From Candidatus Zixiibacteriota bacterium (GTDB lineage Bacteria > Zixibacteria > MSB-5A5 > GN15 > JACZUZ01): a stretch of DNA of 6,161 nt. Under the pieces are notes generated by a model. It was not told the DNA's origin. It searched no databases and saw only the letters and a program-made list of their open reading frames with translations. The DNA is taken from NCBI GenBank assembly GCA_022563625.1, contig JADFNA010000113.1:1-6161 (forward strand). The letters are read 5' to 3'. Of the stretch, positions 1-5,936 are shown piece after piece; the first letter of the stretch is position 1; each line of letters opens with the position of its first letter. The position numbers were made by a program, and so were the translations under genes.

Positions 1-831
1 AAACTTACCAAGCTACGAAATGATATATTTTCAAAGCTCAGCCGCTTGCAGCGTGTGCAGTTAGCGCGTCACCCGCGCCGTCCGTATCTATTGGATTATG
101 TCACGCACATGACCACAGACTTCGTAGAGCTGCATGGCGACCGGCGTTTCTCCGATGACAAGGCGATGGTTGGCGGCTGGGCGAAACTTGATGGCCAGTC
201 GATAATGCTTGTCGGACAGCAAAAGGGACGGAACACAAAACAAAAACTTTATCGCAATTTCGGCATGGCCAATCCCGAGGGGTACCGTAAAGCAGAACGG
301 ATGTTTTTGCTGGCCGAAAAATTTAACCGGCCGGTTGTCTGTCTGATTGACACACCGGGCGCATATCCTGGTATTGGCGGGGAAGAGCGGGGACAGGCCG
401 AGGCGATCGCCCACAACCTGCTGGTCATGTCGCGTCTGCGCACACCGATCGTGTGTGTCATCATCGGCGAGGGCGCCTCGGGCGGCGCCCTGGGAATCGG
501 AATAGGTGATCGAATCCTGATGATGGAAAACAGCTGGTATTCTGTCATCTCACCGGAAGGCTGCGCGGCCATTCTCTGGCGCGACGCCGCTATGGGACCG
601 CAGGCCGCCGAGGCGCTGAAAGTCACTTCCGAAGACTGCATGCGCTTGGGGGTGATTGACAAAATTATTCCCGAGCCGGTCGGCGGCGCGCACGTTGATC
701 CCGAGGGCGCCGCACAGGTAGTTAAGCGGGAAATACTCGCCCAGCTCAAAGAACTAGCGCAGCTCAGTCATGAGAACTTACTCCAACAGCGTCTGGATAA
801 ATTCAGACGCATGGGAAAACATGAGGGCTGA
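1..831 (+). CDS. accA: Acetyl-CoA carboxylase carboxyltransferase subunit alpha, 5' end outside the window
   Basis: AccA is the alpha half of the carboxyltransferase that, with AccD, moves the carboxyl group from carboxybiotin on AccB to acetyl-CoA, giving malonyl-CoA for fatty-acid synthesis in the cytoplasm. The frame is open from base 1, and its first codons ([20 protein letters not shown]) match the usual AccA N-terminal helical region, so the TTG at 46 is not the start; roughly 40 residues are missing to the left. Hallmarks are [31 protein letters not shown], the glycine-rich [10 protein letters not shown] stretch at about 466-495 that forms the oxyanion-hole region of crotonase-fold carboxyltransferases, and [12 protein letters not shown]. 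The C-terminus (EPVGGAH, then a helical tail) is complete, ending in TGA. No frameshift is seen. accD is not in the window, as is common for split acc genes. The identification is very secure; only the start is unknown. Confidence 0.97.
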   Translation, partial: KLTKLRNDIFSKLSRLQRVQLARHPRRPYLLDYVTHMTTDFVELHGDRRFSDDKAMVGGWAKLDGQSIMLVGQQKGRNTKQKLYRNFGMANPEGYRKAERMFLLAEKFNRPVVCLIDTPGAYPGIGGEERGQAEAIAHNLLVMSRLRTPIVCVIIGEGASGGALGIGIGDRILMMENSWYSVISPEGCAAILWRDAAMGPQAAEALKVTSEDCMRLGVIDKIIPEPVGGAHVDPEGAAQVVKREILAQLKELAQLSHENLLQQRLDKFRRMGKHEG

Positions 832-862
832 CGGACCTTATCCGGCATATGATTGCAGCGAG

Positions 863-891
863 TTGTTATTCGGTCCAAGTCAAAATATACT
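863..891 (+). promoter_or_regulatory. Candidate sigma70-type promoter ahead of ptsN
   Basis: TTGTTA (863-868) and TATACT (886-891) are separated by 17 bases and match the -35 and -10 consensus at 4 of 6 and 5 of 6 positions. The predicted transcript start is near 898, giving a leader of about 35 bases before the ATG at 934. It lies in the only non-coding gap between accA and the genes that follow, and no terminator-like hairpin with a T-run follows accA, so read-through from accA is also possible. This is a sequence match only. Confidence 0.45.
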
Positions 892-919
892 TTTACGTGG
901 CGTAATTCACATCTATTTC

Positions 920-924
920 GGGAA
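920..924 (+). promoter_or_regulatory. Weak Shine-Dalgarno site for ptsN, supports start at 934
   Basis: GGGAA lies nine bases before the ATG at 934. It favours this ATG over the in-frame TTG at 853, which would add 27 residues unlike any EIIA N-terminus and would place the start upstream of the promoter candidate. Confidence 0.4.
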
Positions 925-933
925 CACATACAC

Positions 934-1386
934 ATGAAACTCTCACGCTTTTGTGATGATCAACTTATTGAATTTGACCTGAACGCCACCAGCAAAGAAG
1001 AGGCGCTCAAGGAATTGGTGGAGCTGGCCTCGCGTTCACAGCTGGTGAAAGACAGCGATCAGCTTTACAAAGATGTGACAGACCGGGAAGCTCTGGTGAC
1101 CACCGGAGTCGGCTACGGTGTCGCGTTTCCCCATGCGAAAACCCGGGCGACCAAAGGTATCGTGATTGCTTTTGGCCGCAGCTCTGCGGGCATTGATTTT
1201 GACGCCATCGACGGCAAACCGGTCACGCTGTTTTTTCTGATTGCCGCCCCTGAAGATGCAATCGGCGCGCATCTGAATGTTATGGCCAGGCTGTCATACA
1301 TGATGAAAATTGAGGAAAACCGAGACAAGCTGAGTAAGGTTTCATCACCGGATGAATTGTTCAGCGTTATTGATTCAGTCGCCTAG
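934..1386 (+). CDS. ptsN: PTS EIIA-domain protein, PtsN (EIIA-Ntr)-like
   Basis: This is a 150-residue single-domain protein of the PTS EIIA fructose/mannitol/nitrogen type. Members accept a phosphate on a conserved histidine from an HPr-type donor; PtsN members act as regulators rather than in sugar uptake. The N-terminus MKLSRFCDDQLIEFDLNATSKEEALKEL is the usual first strand and helix. The phosphorylation site is His67 in the GVAFPHAKT motif, and a VTLFFLIAAPED strand and an HLNVMARLS helix follow as in the family. The 27 residues possible upstream of this start are not family-like, so I begin at the ATG at 934. No EIIB, EIIC, HPr or rpoN lies in the window, which argues for a regulatory role. 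The gene sits directly before mreC, 41 bases away, where mreB would often be. Its target here cannot be read from sequence. The family is secure; the PtsN subtype is probable. Confidence 0.88.
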   Translation: MKLSRFCDDQLIEFDLNATSKEEALKELVELASRSQLVKDSDQLYKDVTDREALVTTGVGYGVAFPHAKTRATKGIVIAFGRSSAGIDFDAIDGKPVTLFFLIAAPEDAIGAHLNVMARLSYMMKIEENRDKLSKVSSPDELFSVIDSVA

Positions 1387-1413
1387 CCTGGCTTTTACGG
1401 GCGCAGACGATTA

Positions 1414-1438
1414 CGCATGAAACTCGCATGAAACTCGC
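1414..1438 (+). repeat. 11-base tandem repeat over the mreC start
   Basis: The unit CGCATGAAACT is present 2.3 times in perfect tandem (period 11, bases 1414-1438). Each full copy carries an ATG, at 1417 and 1428. Because 11 is not a multiple of three, the two ATGs are in different frames. Only the second opens mreC. Confidence 0.9.
1417..1431 (+). other. Mini-ORF MKLA-stop overlapping the mreC start
   Basis: The first repeat copy reads ATG AAA CTC GCA TGA, a four-codon ORF. Its TGA (1429-1431) overlaps the mreC ATG (1428-1430) as ATGA, the usual geometry of stop-start coupled genes. The peptide repeats the first four residues of MreC. No good Shine-Dalgarno sequence precedes either ATG. Whether it is translated is unknown. 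Confidence 0.4.
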
Positions 1439-2234
1439 CTGGTCACTATTAGAGAGGCGCTCGATTGCCGCCAAGTTGTTGCTTGTGAGTCTGGTGGCTG
1501 TTCTGTTTCTGGCATTTCCAGAGTCCTATCAGGCCCTGAACGAGGGCGCTACATTTGTCTTCAAAAAACCTTTTTTACACCTCAAACTGGCGCTGAGCGA
1601 CCTGAGCCATGGCCGAGAAAAGAGACAGCGGCTCGAAGAGGCGCTGATGCAGGCGCTGGTCAAGATCAACACCCTTGAACAGCAAAAAGAAGAAAACGAA
1701 CGGCTGCGGGCGCAGCTCGGTTTCGAACCGCCTGCCGGTTATCGTCTGATCCCGCTGGAAGCGATAACTGTTGAGTACAACGGCCCGCCGGTAGCCATTC
1801 TGGTTAACCGGGGCCGTGCGCAAGGTCTGGCAGTCGGCCTGCCGGTTATCAACCGCCTGGGTCTGATCGGCAGAATAGAAGAAAACAGCGCCAGGTTCGC
1901 GCGTGTGCAGTTGCTGACTGATCCTGGCTGCCGGGTGGCCGGACGGGTGGCAGTGAGCCGCGAACAGGGAATTGTGCGCTATGAACCCTCGCGCGGGTTG
2001 ATTTTGGATAACCTGCCGATTGATGGACAAATAAAACAGGGCGATCTGGTGATATCATCCGGACTCGGGGGCGTGTTCCCGGAAGGATTGCCGGTCGCGG
2101 TTGTGGAGGCGGTCTTGCGCGATGAAACTGAAATGTTCGCCGACGTCCTGCTCAGAGCGACGGTGAATTTCAACGCAATTGATGAACTCTACGCCTTGAT
2201 CCCGGCGGCCCCCGCCGGTGAGTTGAAACGATGA
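1428..2234 (+). CDS. mreC: Rod shape-determining protein MreC
   Basis: MreC is the periplasmic scaffold of the elongasome; it binds PBP2 and favours its active state, linking it to MreD and MreB. The 268 residues have the standard layout: a short basic cytoplasmic tail, one membrane segment at about 14-30 (LLLVSLVAVLFLAF), a charged coiled coil at about 62-98 ending in the typical ENERLRAQL, and a two-lobed beta domain from about 105 to 258. Family wording includes VNRGRAQGLAVGLPV, GLIGRIEENSARFARVQLLTDP, and GDLVISSGLGGVFPEGLPV. Length fits the family. The start at 1428 gives MKLAWSLLERRS, a plausible N-terminus; the ATG at 1417 is out of frame and stops after four codons. The 3' end overlaps mreD as ATGA, indicating translational coupling. 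mreB is not the upstream neighbour. Confidence 0.96.
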   Translation: MKLAWSLLERRSIAAKLLLVSLVAVLFLAFPESYQALNEGATFVFKKPFLHLKLALSDLSHGREKRQRLEEALMQALVKINTLEQQKEENERLRAQLGFEPPAGYRLIPLEAITVEYNGPPVAILVNRGRAQGLAVGLPVINRLGLIGRIEENSARFARVQLLTDPGCRVAGRVAVSREQGIVRYEPSRGLILDNLPIDGQIKQGDLVISSGLGGVFPEGLPVAVVEAVLRDETEMFADVLLRATVNFNAIDELYALIPAAPAGELKR

Positions 2235-2731
2235 GGATACACTCAGCGAGAGCGCTCCCGTTTCTTTTCTATCTGGCGCTATTAGGATTTTATCAGGTAA
2301 TTCTGACCGACGTCCTCTCCATTTGGGATGTCCGTCTGGCCCTGACCCCACTGATCTTCACCCTGGTAGCTGTCTACAAAGAGCAGGGCGTCGCCACAGC
2401 TTTTGCCGCCAGCGCCGCCTTTGTCGCTACCAGCAATGATGCAGTTGCGGCCGCCGGGACCATGATCGTCGCCGCTGGAGTGACGCTGGGGATTTCTTAC
2501 TATCGCGGCAAACTGAATCTGGATTCTCTGTATGCCCGTCTGGCGCTGATCTCGGTCGGCTGCCTGGTGTTCGAAATCGCACGGGTGACCATGATCACCA
2601 CGCAGGATTTGCTTTATACCTATGTCCGATACATGATTCCCTCGATTATCCTGACCTCGGCAGCGGGGCTCATTTTTCTCCTGTTCAAAGACGAAACTAT
2701 CAGTTACGCCAAATTCAAGCGATTGTTCTGA
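2231..2731 (+). CDS. mreD: Rod shape-determining protein MreD
   Basis: MreD is a small integral inner-membrane protein that joins MreC in the elongasome; its biochemical role is unsettled. The 166 residues are strongly hydrophobic, with segments at about 9-26, 36-49, 55-67, 74-90, 103-121 and 134-152, and a short basic cytoplasmic end (KFKRLF). MreD sequences diverge greatly, so the call rests mainly on length, membrane pattern and position between mreC and mrdA. The ATG overlaps the mreC stop by ATGA, and GGTGAG at 2217-2222 is a usable ribosome binding site eight bases ahead. The N-terminal stretch with Tyr, Gln and Asp in the first loop (YQVILTDVLSIWDVR) resembles the MreD pattern of a helix followed by a short polar loop. 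A terminator-like element begins a few bases after the stop. Confidence 0.85.
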   Translation: MRIHSARALPFLFYLALLGFYQVILTDVLSIWDVRLALTPLIFTLVAVYKEQGVATAFAASAAFVATSNDAVAAAGTMIVAAGVTLGISYYRGKLNLDSLYARLALISVGCLVFEIARVTMITTQDLLYTYVRYMIPSIILTSAAGLIFLLFKDETISYAKFKRLF

Positions 2732-2734
2732 AGC

Positions 2735-2768
2735 TTTTTTTGAGGCCCTTTTTTTAAGGCTCTTTTTT
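2735..2768 (+). repeat. T-run array with 14-base spacing after mreD
   Basis: Runs of seven, seven and six T begin at 2735, 2749 and 2763, exactly 14 bases apart. The first two units, TTTTTTTGAGGCCC and TTTTTTTAAGGCTC, match at 12 of 14 positions; the third unit keeps only the T-run. This looks like a tandem duplication that has since diverged. Confidence 0.7.
2742..2768 (+). terminator. Candidate intrinsic terminator after mreD
   Basis: GAGGCCCTT (2742-2750) can pair with AAGGCTC (2756-2762) around a five-T loop, with one base bulged near each GC block. The stem contains about five GC and three or four AT pairs. Six T follow at once (2763-2768), the classic Rho-independent shape. It would end or reduce transcription after mreD, so mrdA-rodA would need partial read-through or their own promoter. 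The imperfect stem makes it moderate at best. Confidence 0.5.
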
Positions 2769-2856
2769 AGTCCGGGGCGCGTATGATGTTCTGACGGACG
2801 GGGCTTGATATATGCGGAGCCGGTTCGGTCATAAATAATATATGAGACTGTAATAC
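2769..2856 (+). promoter_or_regulatory. Leader between mreD and mrdA, possible weak promoter
   Basis: This non-coding segment would need to hold a promoter if the upstream terminator works. The best -35-like hexamer is TTGATA (2805-2810, 5 of 6), but the nearest -10-like hexamer, CATAAA (2830-2835), is poor and 19 bases away. TATGAT at 2782-2787 is a better -10 but has no matching -35. The last 30 bases are AT-rich and contain no Shine-Dalgarno sequence before the mrdA ATG. Confidence 0.25.
2842..2853 (+). other. Mini-ORF MRL-stop just before mrdA
   Basis: ATG AGA CTG TAA forms a three-codon ORF that ends three bases before the mrdA ATG at 2857, in the same frame. The two ATGs begin with a shared ATGAG, 15 bases apart, but the copies are otherwise poorly conserved. 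It has no Shine-Dalgarno sequence, and translation is unproven. Confidence 0.25.
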
Positions 2857-4659
2857 ATGAGCCCGCAGCAAATACATATGGAATTGCGCGGCAGGGTCGC
2901 GCAAGGAGTGATCGCCCTGGTGTTCATTCTGATTTGTGCCGGGCTGTTCCGCCTGCAAATCCAGCGTCACAGCGAACTTCTCAATCAATCCGAAAACAAC
3001 CGCATACGAGTAAAGCCGATTGTCCCCAAACGGGGCGTGATCTCAGATCGTTTTGGGACCGAGCTGGTGGGTAATCGCCCCAGCTATGCGATTTCCATCG
3101 TGCGCTCCGAATTGGACAAGTACACTACTATCCGCCAACTCAGCGCTCTGATAGGCTTTGATTCCATGCTGATCATGGCGCGGCTGAAAAAGAACCGTGA
3201 GCCAAGCTATTTACCGGCGGTGATTAAGCGTGATGTTGAATTTGAAAAAATAGCAATTCTCGAAGAGCAGTATCAGAAGTATCCGGGCATCACCTACGAC
3301 CCGGACCGTGTCAGACGCTATGCCTCGGGTATCTCCGCGCAATGTTTTACCGGCTATGTCGGCGAAGTGATCGGACAAAATAAGTTCAGCGGTGAGATCC
3401 CTGTGCGTGAAGGAAGTTTGATCGGCAAGCAGGGCATTGAAAAAAAATTCGACGAATATCTGCGCGGCCGCGAGGGCACCCGCTATCTGGAAATTTCCGC
3501 CAAAGGTGTTGTCCTCGGTGATCTGGCGGACCGCCCGGCCAATCCGGGCATGTCCGGCGCCGATCTGATCCTGACCATCGACGCCGAATTGCAGCGCGAG
3601 GCGGCAAATTCGTTTGACACATTTTGCTGTGGAGCAATCGTGGCCATCAATCCCAAGAACGGCGAGATTCTGGCGATTGTTTCCAAGCCGGATTACGACG
3701 CGAATATTTTTTCGGGAGTGATTCCAACCGATGTTTGGGATAAAATTCTTAATGACCCGCGAAAACCTCTGCTGAACCGGCCGCTTGACGGGCGTTATCC
3801 ACCAGCCTCGCAGTTCAAACTGGTGACGGCCGGGGCGCTTTTGGAAGAAGGTATCGTGACCGGCGAGACAGTCTTCGAGCCTTGCCGCGGGGGCTGGCAA
3901 TTTGGCAGGCGTTGGTTCCGTTGCTGGAAATCGGCCGGGCACGGCACAGAAAATGTGGTGCGGGCAATCGCGGAATCATGCGACACATATTTCTATCAGG
4001 CCGGACTCAAGCTCGGAATCGACAAGCTGGCCCAATACGCCAGAGCTTGCGGTTTTGGCGCGCCGACAGGAGTGGACTTGCCGCATGAAAACAGCGGTTT
4101 GACGCCCAATTCTGACACGCTTAATCGAATGTATCCCGACGGATGGACAAAGGCCCTGACGCTTAATCTTTCAATCGGACAGGGTGAGCTGTTGGTGACG
4201 CCGCTGCAGGCCGCACAGTTTTTCGCCGGGCTGGCGAACAACGGAACGGTGTTTACACCGCATTTACTCAAGACAATAATTTTTCCGGACGGTTCACGTG
4301 TCAGCCCGCCGCCGCAGATTTCGTTTATGCTGCCGTTTTCTCCAAAGACACTTAAGATTCTTGATCAGGGATTGCTCGCCGCCGTCCATTCGGAAGATGG
4401 CACCGCTAAGGGGATAGCGGTCACTAAGTACAAAGTGGGCGGCAAGACCGGCACAGCGCAAAATCCCCACGGCGAAAACCACTCCTGGTTTGTCGGCTTT
4501 GCGCCGTTTGAGGACCCGCAAATCGTAATCGTCGTGATTGTCGAAAACGGCGGAAACGGTTCTGCTGTCGCCGCTCCCATGGTTGGAGCGCTTTTGAATT
4601 TCTATCTGAAACGGCGAACAGACCTGGCCGAGAGCGGCGTGGAGAAGGAGCGCGGCTGA
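2857..4659 (+). CDS. mrdA: Penicillin-binding protein 2, elongasome DD-transpeptidase
   Basis: PBP2 is the class B transpeptidase that crosslinks lateral-wall peptidoglycan made by RodA. The 600 residues show a cytoplasmic tail, one membrane anchor at about 15-32, a pedestal or dimer domain from about 55 (VPKRGVISDRFGTELVGNRPSYAI) to 230, and a transpeptidase domain from about 258 to 583. Catalytic motifs are complete: Ser318-Gln-Phe-Lys321 (SxxK, in YPPASQFK, where many PBP2s have PPGSTFK), Ser374-Cys-Asp376 (the SxD form usual in PBP2) and Lys530-Thr-Gly532 in GGKTGTAQ. Cys343, Cys356, His362 and Cys375 lie near the active site and may bind metal. The start at 2857 is chosen for its distance to the anchor; an in-frame ATG at 2878 is possible and would drop seven residues. 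Neither has a Shine-Dalgarno sequence. The stop overlaps the rodA start by one base. SxD, GHGTENVVRA and the rodA partner separate it from the division enzyme FtsI. Confidence 0.96.
   Translation: MSPQQIHMELRGRVAQGVIALVFILICAGLFRLQIQRHSELLNQSENNRIRVKPIVPKRGVISDRFGTELVGNRPSYAISIVRSELDKYTTIRQLSALIGFDSMLIMARLKKNREPSYLPAVIKRDVEFEKIAILEEQYQKYPGITYDPDRVRRYASGISAQCFTGYVGEVIGQNKFSGEIPVREGSLIGKQGIEKKFDEYLRGREGTRYLEISAKGVVLGDLADRPANPGMSGADLILTIDAELQREAANSFDTFCCGAIVAINPKNGEILAIVSKPDYDANIFSGVIPTDVWDKILNDPRKPLLNRPLDGRYPPASQFKLVTAGALLEEGIVTGETVFEPCRGGWQFGRRWFRCWKSAGHGTENVVRAIAESCDTYFYQAGLKLGIDKLAQYARACGFGAPTGVDLPHENSGLTPNSDTLNRMYPDGWTKALTLNLSIGQGELLVTPLQAAQFFAGLANNGTVFTPHLLKTIIFPDGSRVSPPPQISFMLPFSPKTLKILDQGLLAAVHSEDGTAKGIAVTKYKVGGKTGTAQNPHGENHSWFVGFAPFEDPQIVIVVIVENGGNGSAVAAPMVGALLNFYLKRRTDLAESGVEKERG
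4641..4650 (+). promoter_or_regulatory. Strong Shine-Dalgarno site for rodA inside mrdA
   Basis: GGAGAAGGAG ends eight bases before the rodA ATG. It is the best ribosome binding site in the window and fixes the rodA start at 4659. It contrasts with the missing Shine-Dalgarno sequences of mreC, mrdA and the last gene. Confidence 0.75.
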
Positions 4660-5879
4660 TGGCGATTCAATATCGAGCGCTGGATTGGAAACTGCTTCTT
4701 GCGGTCGCTGCCCTGACAGCGATTGGCATCGGTCTTATCTATTCGGCGCATCACTATTCCGGATCAGAACTGCGCCAGGGTTATTATCTAAAACAGATAA
4801 TGTGGTTTGCGATCTCACTGTTCACCGCAGCCATCGTCTTTCATATCCCGTTGAAATTATTTGACGCAGGTTCGTATGTGTTCTACGGAATTTCGATTTT
4901 ATTACTGATTTCCGTTCTTGTATTCGGTTCGACTCGCCTGGGCGCCACCCGTTGGTTTGACTTCGGGCAATTCAGCGTCTCTCCATCGGACATCGCAAAA
5001 CTCGCGCTCATGCTTGCGCTGGCGAGATTTTTTTCCTACACGCGGGGCAGCCCCCTGAGCGGCAGGAACCTGGCCGCATCGCTGATCATCACGCTGGTCC
5101 CGGTTGCGTTGATCTTGAAGCAACCCGACCTGGGGACTTCGCTGGTGTTTTTTGCGCTGATGATCGGGGCCTGGATGTGGAGTGGTCTGTCGCCGGGGTA
5201 TCTGGCGTTGTTGTTGTCACCGCTGGTTTCCCTGATCGCCAGCGCCGATACGCTGGCCTGGGCGTTGTACTTCGCGGCGCTGTTGGGTTTGATCTTCTTT
5301 CTGCGGCCGGGGCTTATTTTTGGCTCAATTACCGTTGCAATCAATCTGGCCTGCGGGATTGTTACGCCGTTTGTCTGGAACAGCCTGCACAACTATCAAA
5401 GGTTACGAATTCTCACATTTCTTGATCCAGGCCAGGACCCGCGAGGGGCCGGATACCAGATAATCCAATCGCGAATCTCAATCGGATCGGGAGGGTTGAC
5501 CGGCAAAGGATTTCTCAACTCCACTCAGAGCCGTCTCGAGTTCTTGCCCGAGCGCCACACTGATTTTGTATTCTCCGTACTGGGGGAGGAATTCGGGTTT
5601 CTGGGAAGCTTGATAGTACTGGGACTCTTTGCGTTCCTGTTGTTTCGTATGGTGCGAATTGCGCTTCGCTGCCGCTCGAAGTTTTCATCGTACATTGTCT
5701 TTGGCGCAGCCACAATCATTCTCTTTCAGGTCTTTGTAAATATCGGCATGACAATCGGAATTACGCCTGTCACAGGATTACCGCTGCCGTTTTTAAGTTA
5801 TGGCGGCACGTCGTTGGTTTTCAACTGGACGCTGATCGCCCTGGCGCTGGCGGCTGACAATGCCTGGCAGGAATACTGA
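4659..5879 (+). CDS. rodA: Peptidoglycan glycosyltransferase RodA (SEDS family)
   Basis: RodA polymerises lipid II into glycan strands in the inner membrane, paired with PBP2. The 406 residues are very hydrophobic, with about 12 membrane segments. SEDS signatures are clear: TRWFDFGQFSVSPSDIAKLAL at about 97-117, LKQPDLGTSLV (153-163), YQRLRILTFLDP then DPRGAGYQIIQS (about 246-271) with Asp260 in the region that holds the essential aspartate, GSGGLTGKGF, SRLEFLPERHTDFVFSVLGEE (about 291-311) and TGLPLPFLSYGGTS (372-385). Between GLS (176-178) and YQR (246-248) there are 67 residues, against about 30 in E. coli RodA as I recall it, enough for two extra membrane helices. The LEFLPERHTDF wording and the neighbouring PBP2 identify RodA rather than FtsW. 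The start follows a strong ribosome binding site and overlaps the mrdA stop as TGATG. No terminator follows. Confidence 0.96.
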   Translation: MAIQYRALDWKLLLAVAALTAIGIGLIYSAHHYSGSELRQGYYLKQIMWFAISLFTAAIVFHIPLKLFDAGSYVFYGISILLLISVLVFGSTRLGATRWFDFGQFSVSPSDIAKLALMLALARFFSYTRGSPLSGRNLAASLIITLVPVALILKQPDLGTSLVFFALMIGAWMWSGLSPGYLALLLSPLVSLIASADTLAWALYFAALLGLIFFLRPGLIFGSITVAINLACGIVTPFVWNSLHNYQRLRILTFLDPGQDPRGAGYQIIQSRISIGSGGLTGKGFLNSTQSRLEFLPERHTDFVFSVLGEEFGFLGSLIVLGLFAFLLFRMVRIALRCRSKFSSYIVFGAATIILFQVFVNIGMTIGITPVTGLPLPFLSYGGTSLVFNWTLIALALAADNAWQEY

Positions 5880-5912
5880 CAATCCTGCATCTCTATTACA
5901 CGAACAAGATAG

Positions 5913-5936
5913 CATGAGCAAGATGACATGAGCAAG
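5913..5936 (+). repeat. 10-base direct repeat over the start of the last gene
   Basis: CATGAGCAAG occurs at 5913-5922 and again at 5927-5936, four bases apart (period 14). Each copy holds an ATG, at 5914 and 5928, in different frames. The second opens the long reading frame. It parallels the start duplication at mreC with an unrelated sequence. Confidence 0.85.
5914..5931 (+). other. Mini-ORF MSKMT-stop overlapping the start of the last gene
   Basis: ATG AGC AAG ATG ACA TGA is a five-codon ORF. Its TGA (5929-5931) overlaps the ATG at 5928 as ATGA. The first three residues repeat those of the downstream protein (MSK). No Shine-Dalgarno sequence is visible before either ATG. Expression is unknown. 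Confidence 0.4.

Noticed and set aside
46..831. TTG at 46 as the accA start
   Set aside because: The frame is open to base 1 and the upstream codons read as the normal AccA N-terminal region, so the gene is cut by the window edge.
832..844. Small hairpin CGGA-CCTTA-TCCG after accA
   Set aside because: The stem is only four pairs and no T-run follows, so it is not a convincing terminator.
849..905. 18-codon ORF in the accA-ptsN gap
   Set aside because: It has no ribosome binding site, spans the promoter candidate, and ends 28 bases before ptsN, unlike the mini-ORFs at other starts.
853..933. TTG at 853 as the ptsN start (27 extra residues)
   Set aside because: The added residues do not look like an EIIA N-terminus, there is no ribosome binding site, and it lies upstream of the promoter candidate.
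1563..1576. A6-CC-T6 inverted repeat inside mreC
   Set aside because: The two-base loop cannot close, and the bases simply encode Lys-Lys-Pro-Phe-Leu in a conserved part of the protein.
3211..3942. 243-codon open frame on the minus strand within mrdA
   Set aside because: It lies antisense to a conserved PBP2 frame and its translation shows no recognisable domain; it is a shadow of GC-rich codon use.
5876..5899. CTGACA and TATTAC after rodA as a promoter for the last gene
   Set aside because: The spacer is only 12 bases and no better -10 is found at the right distance.
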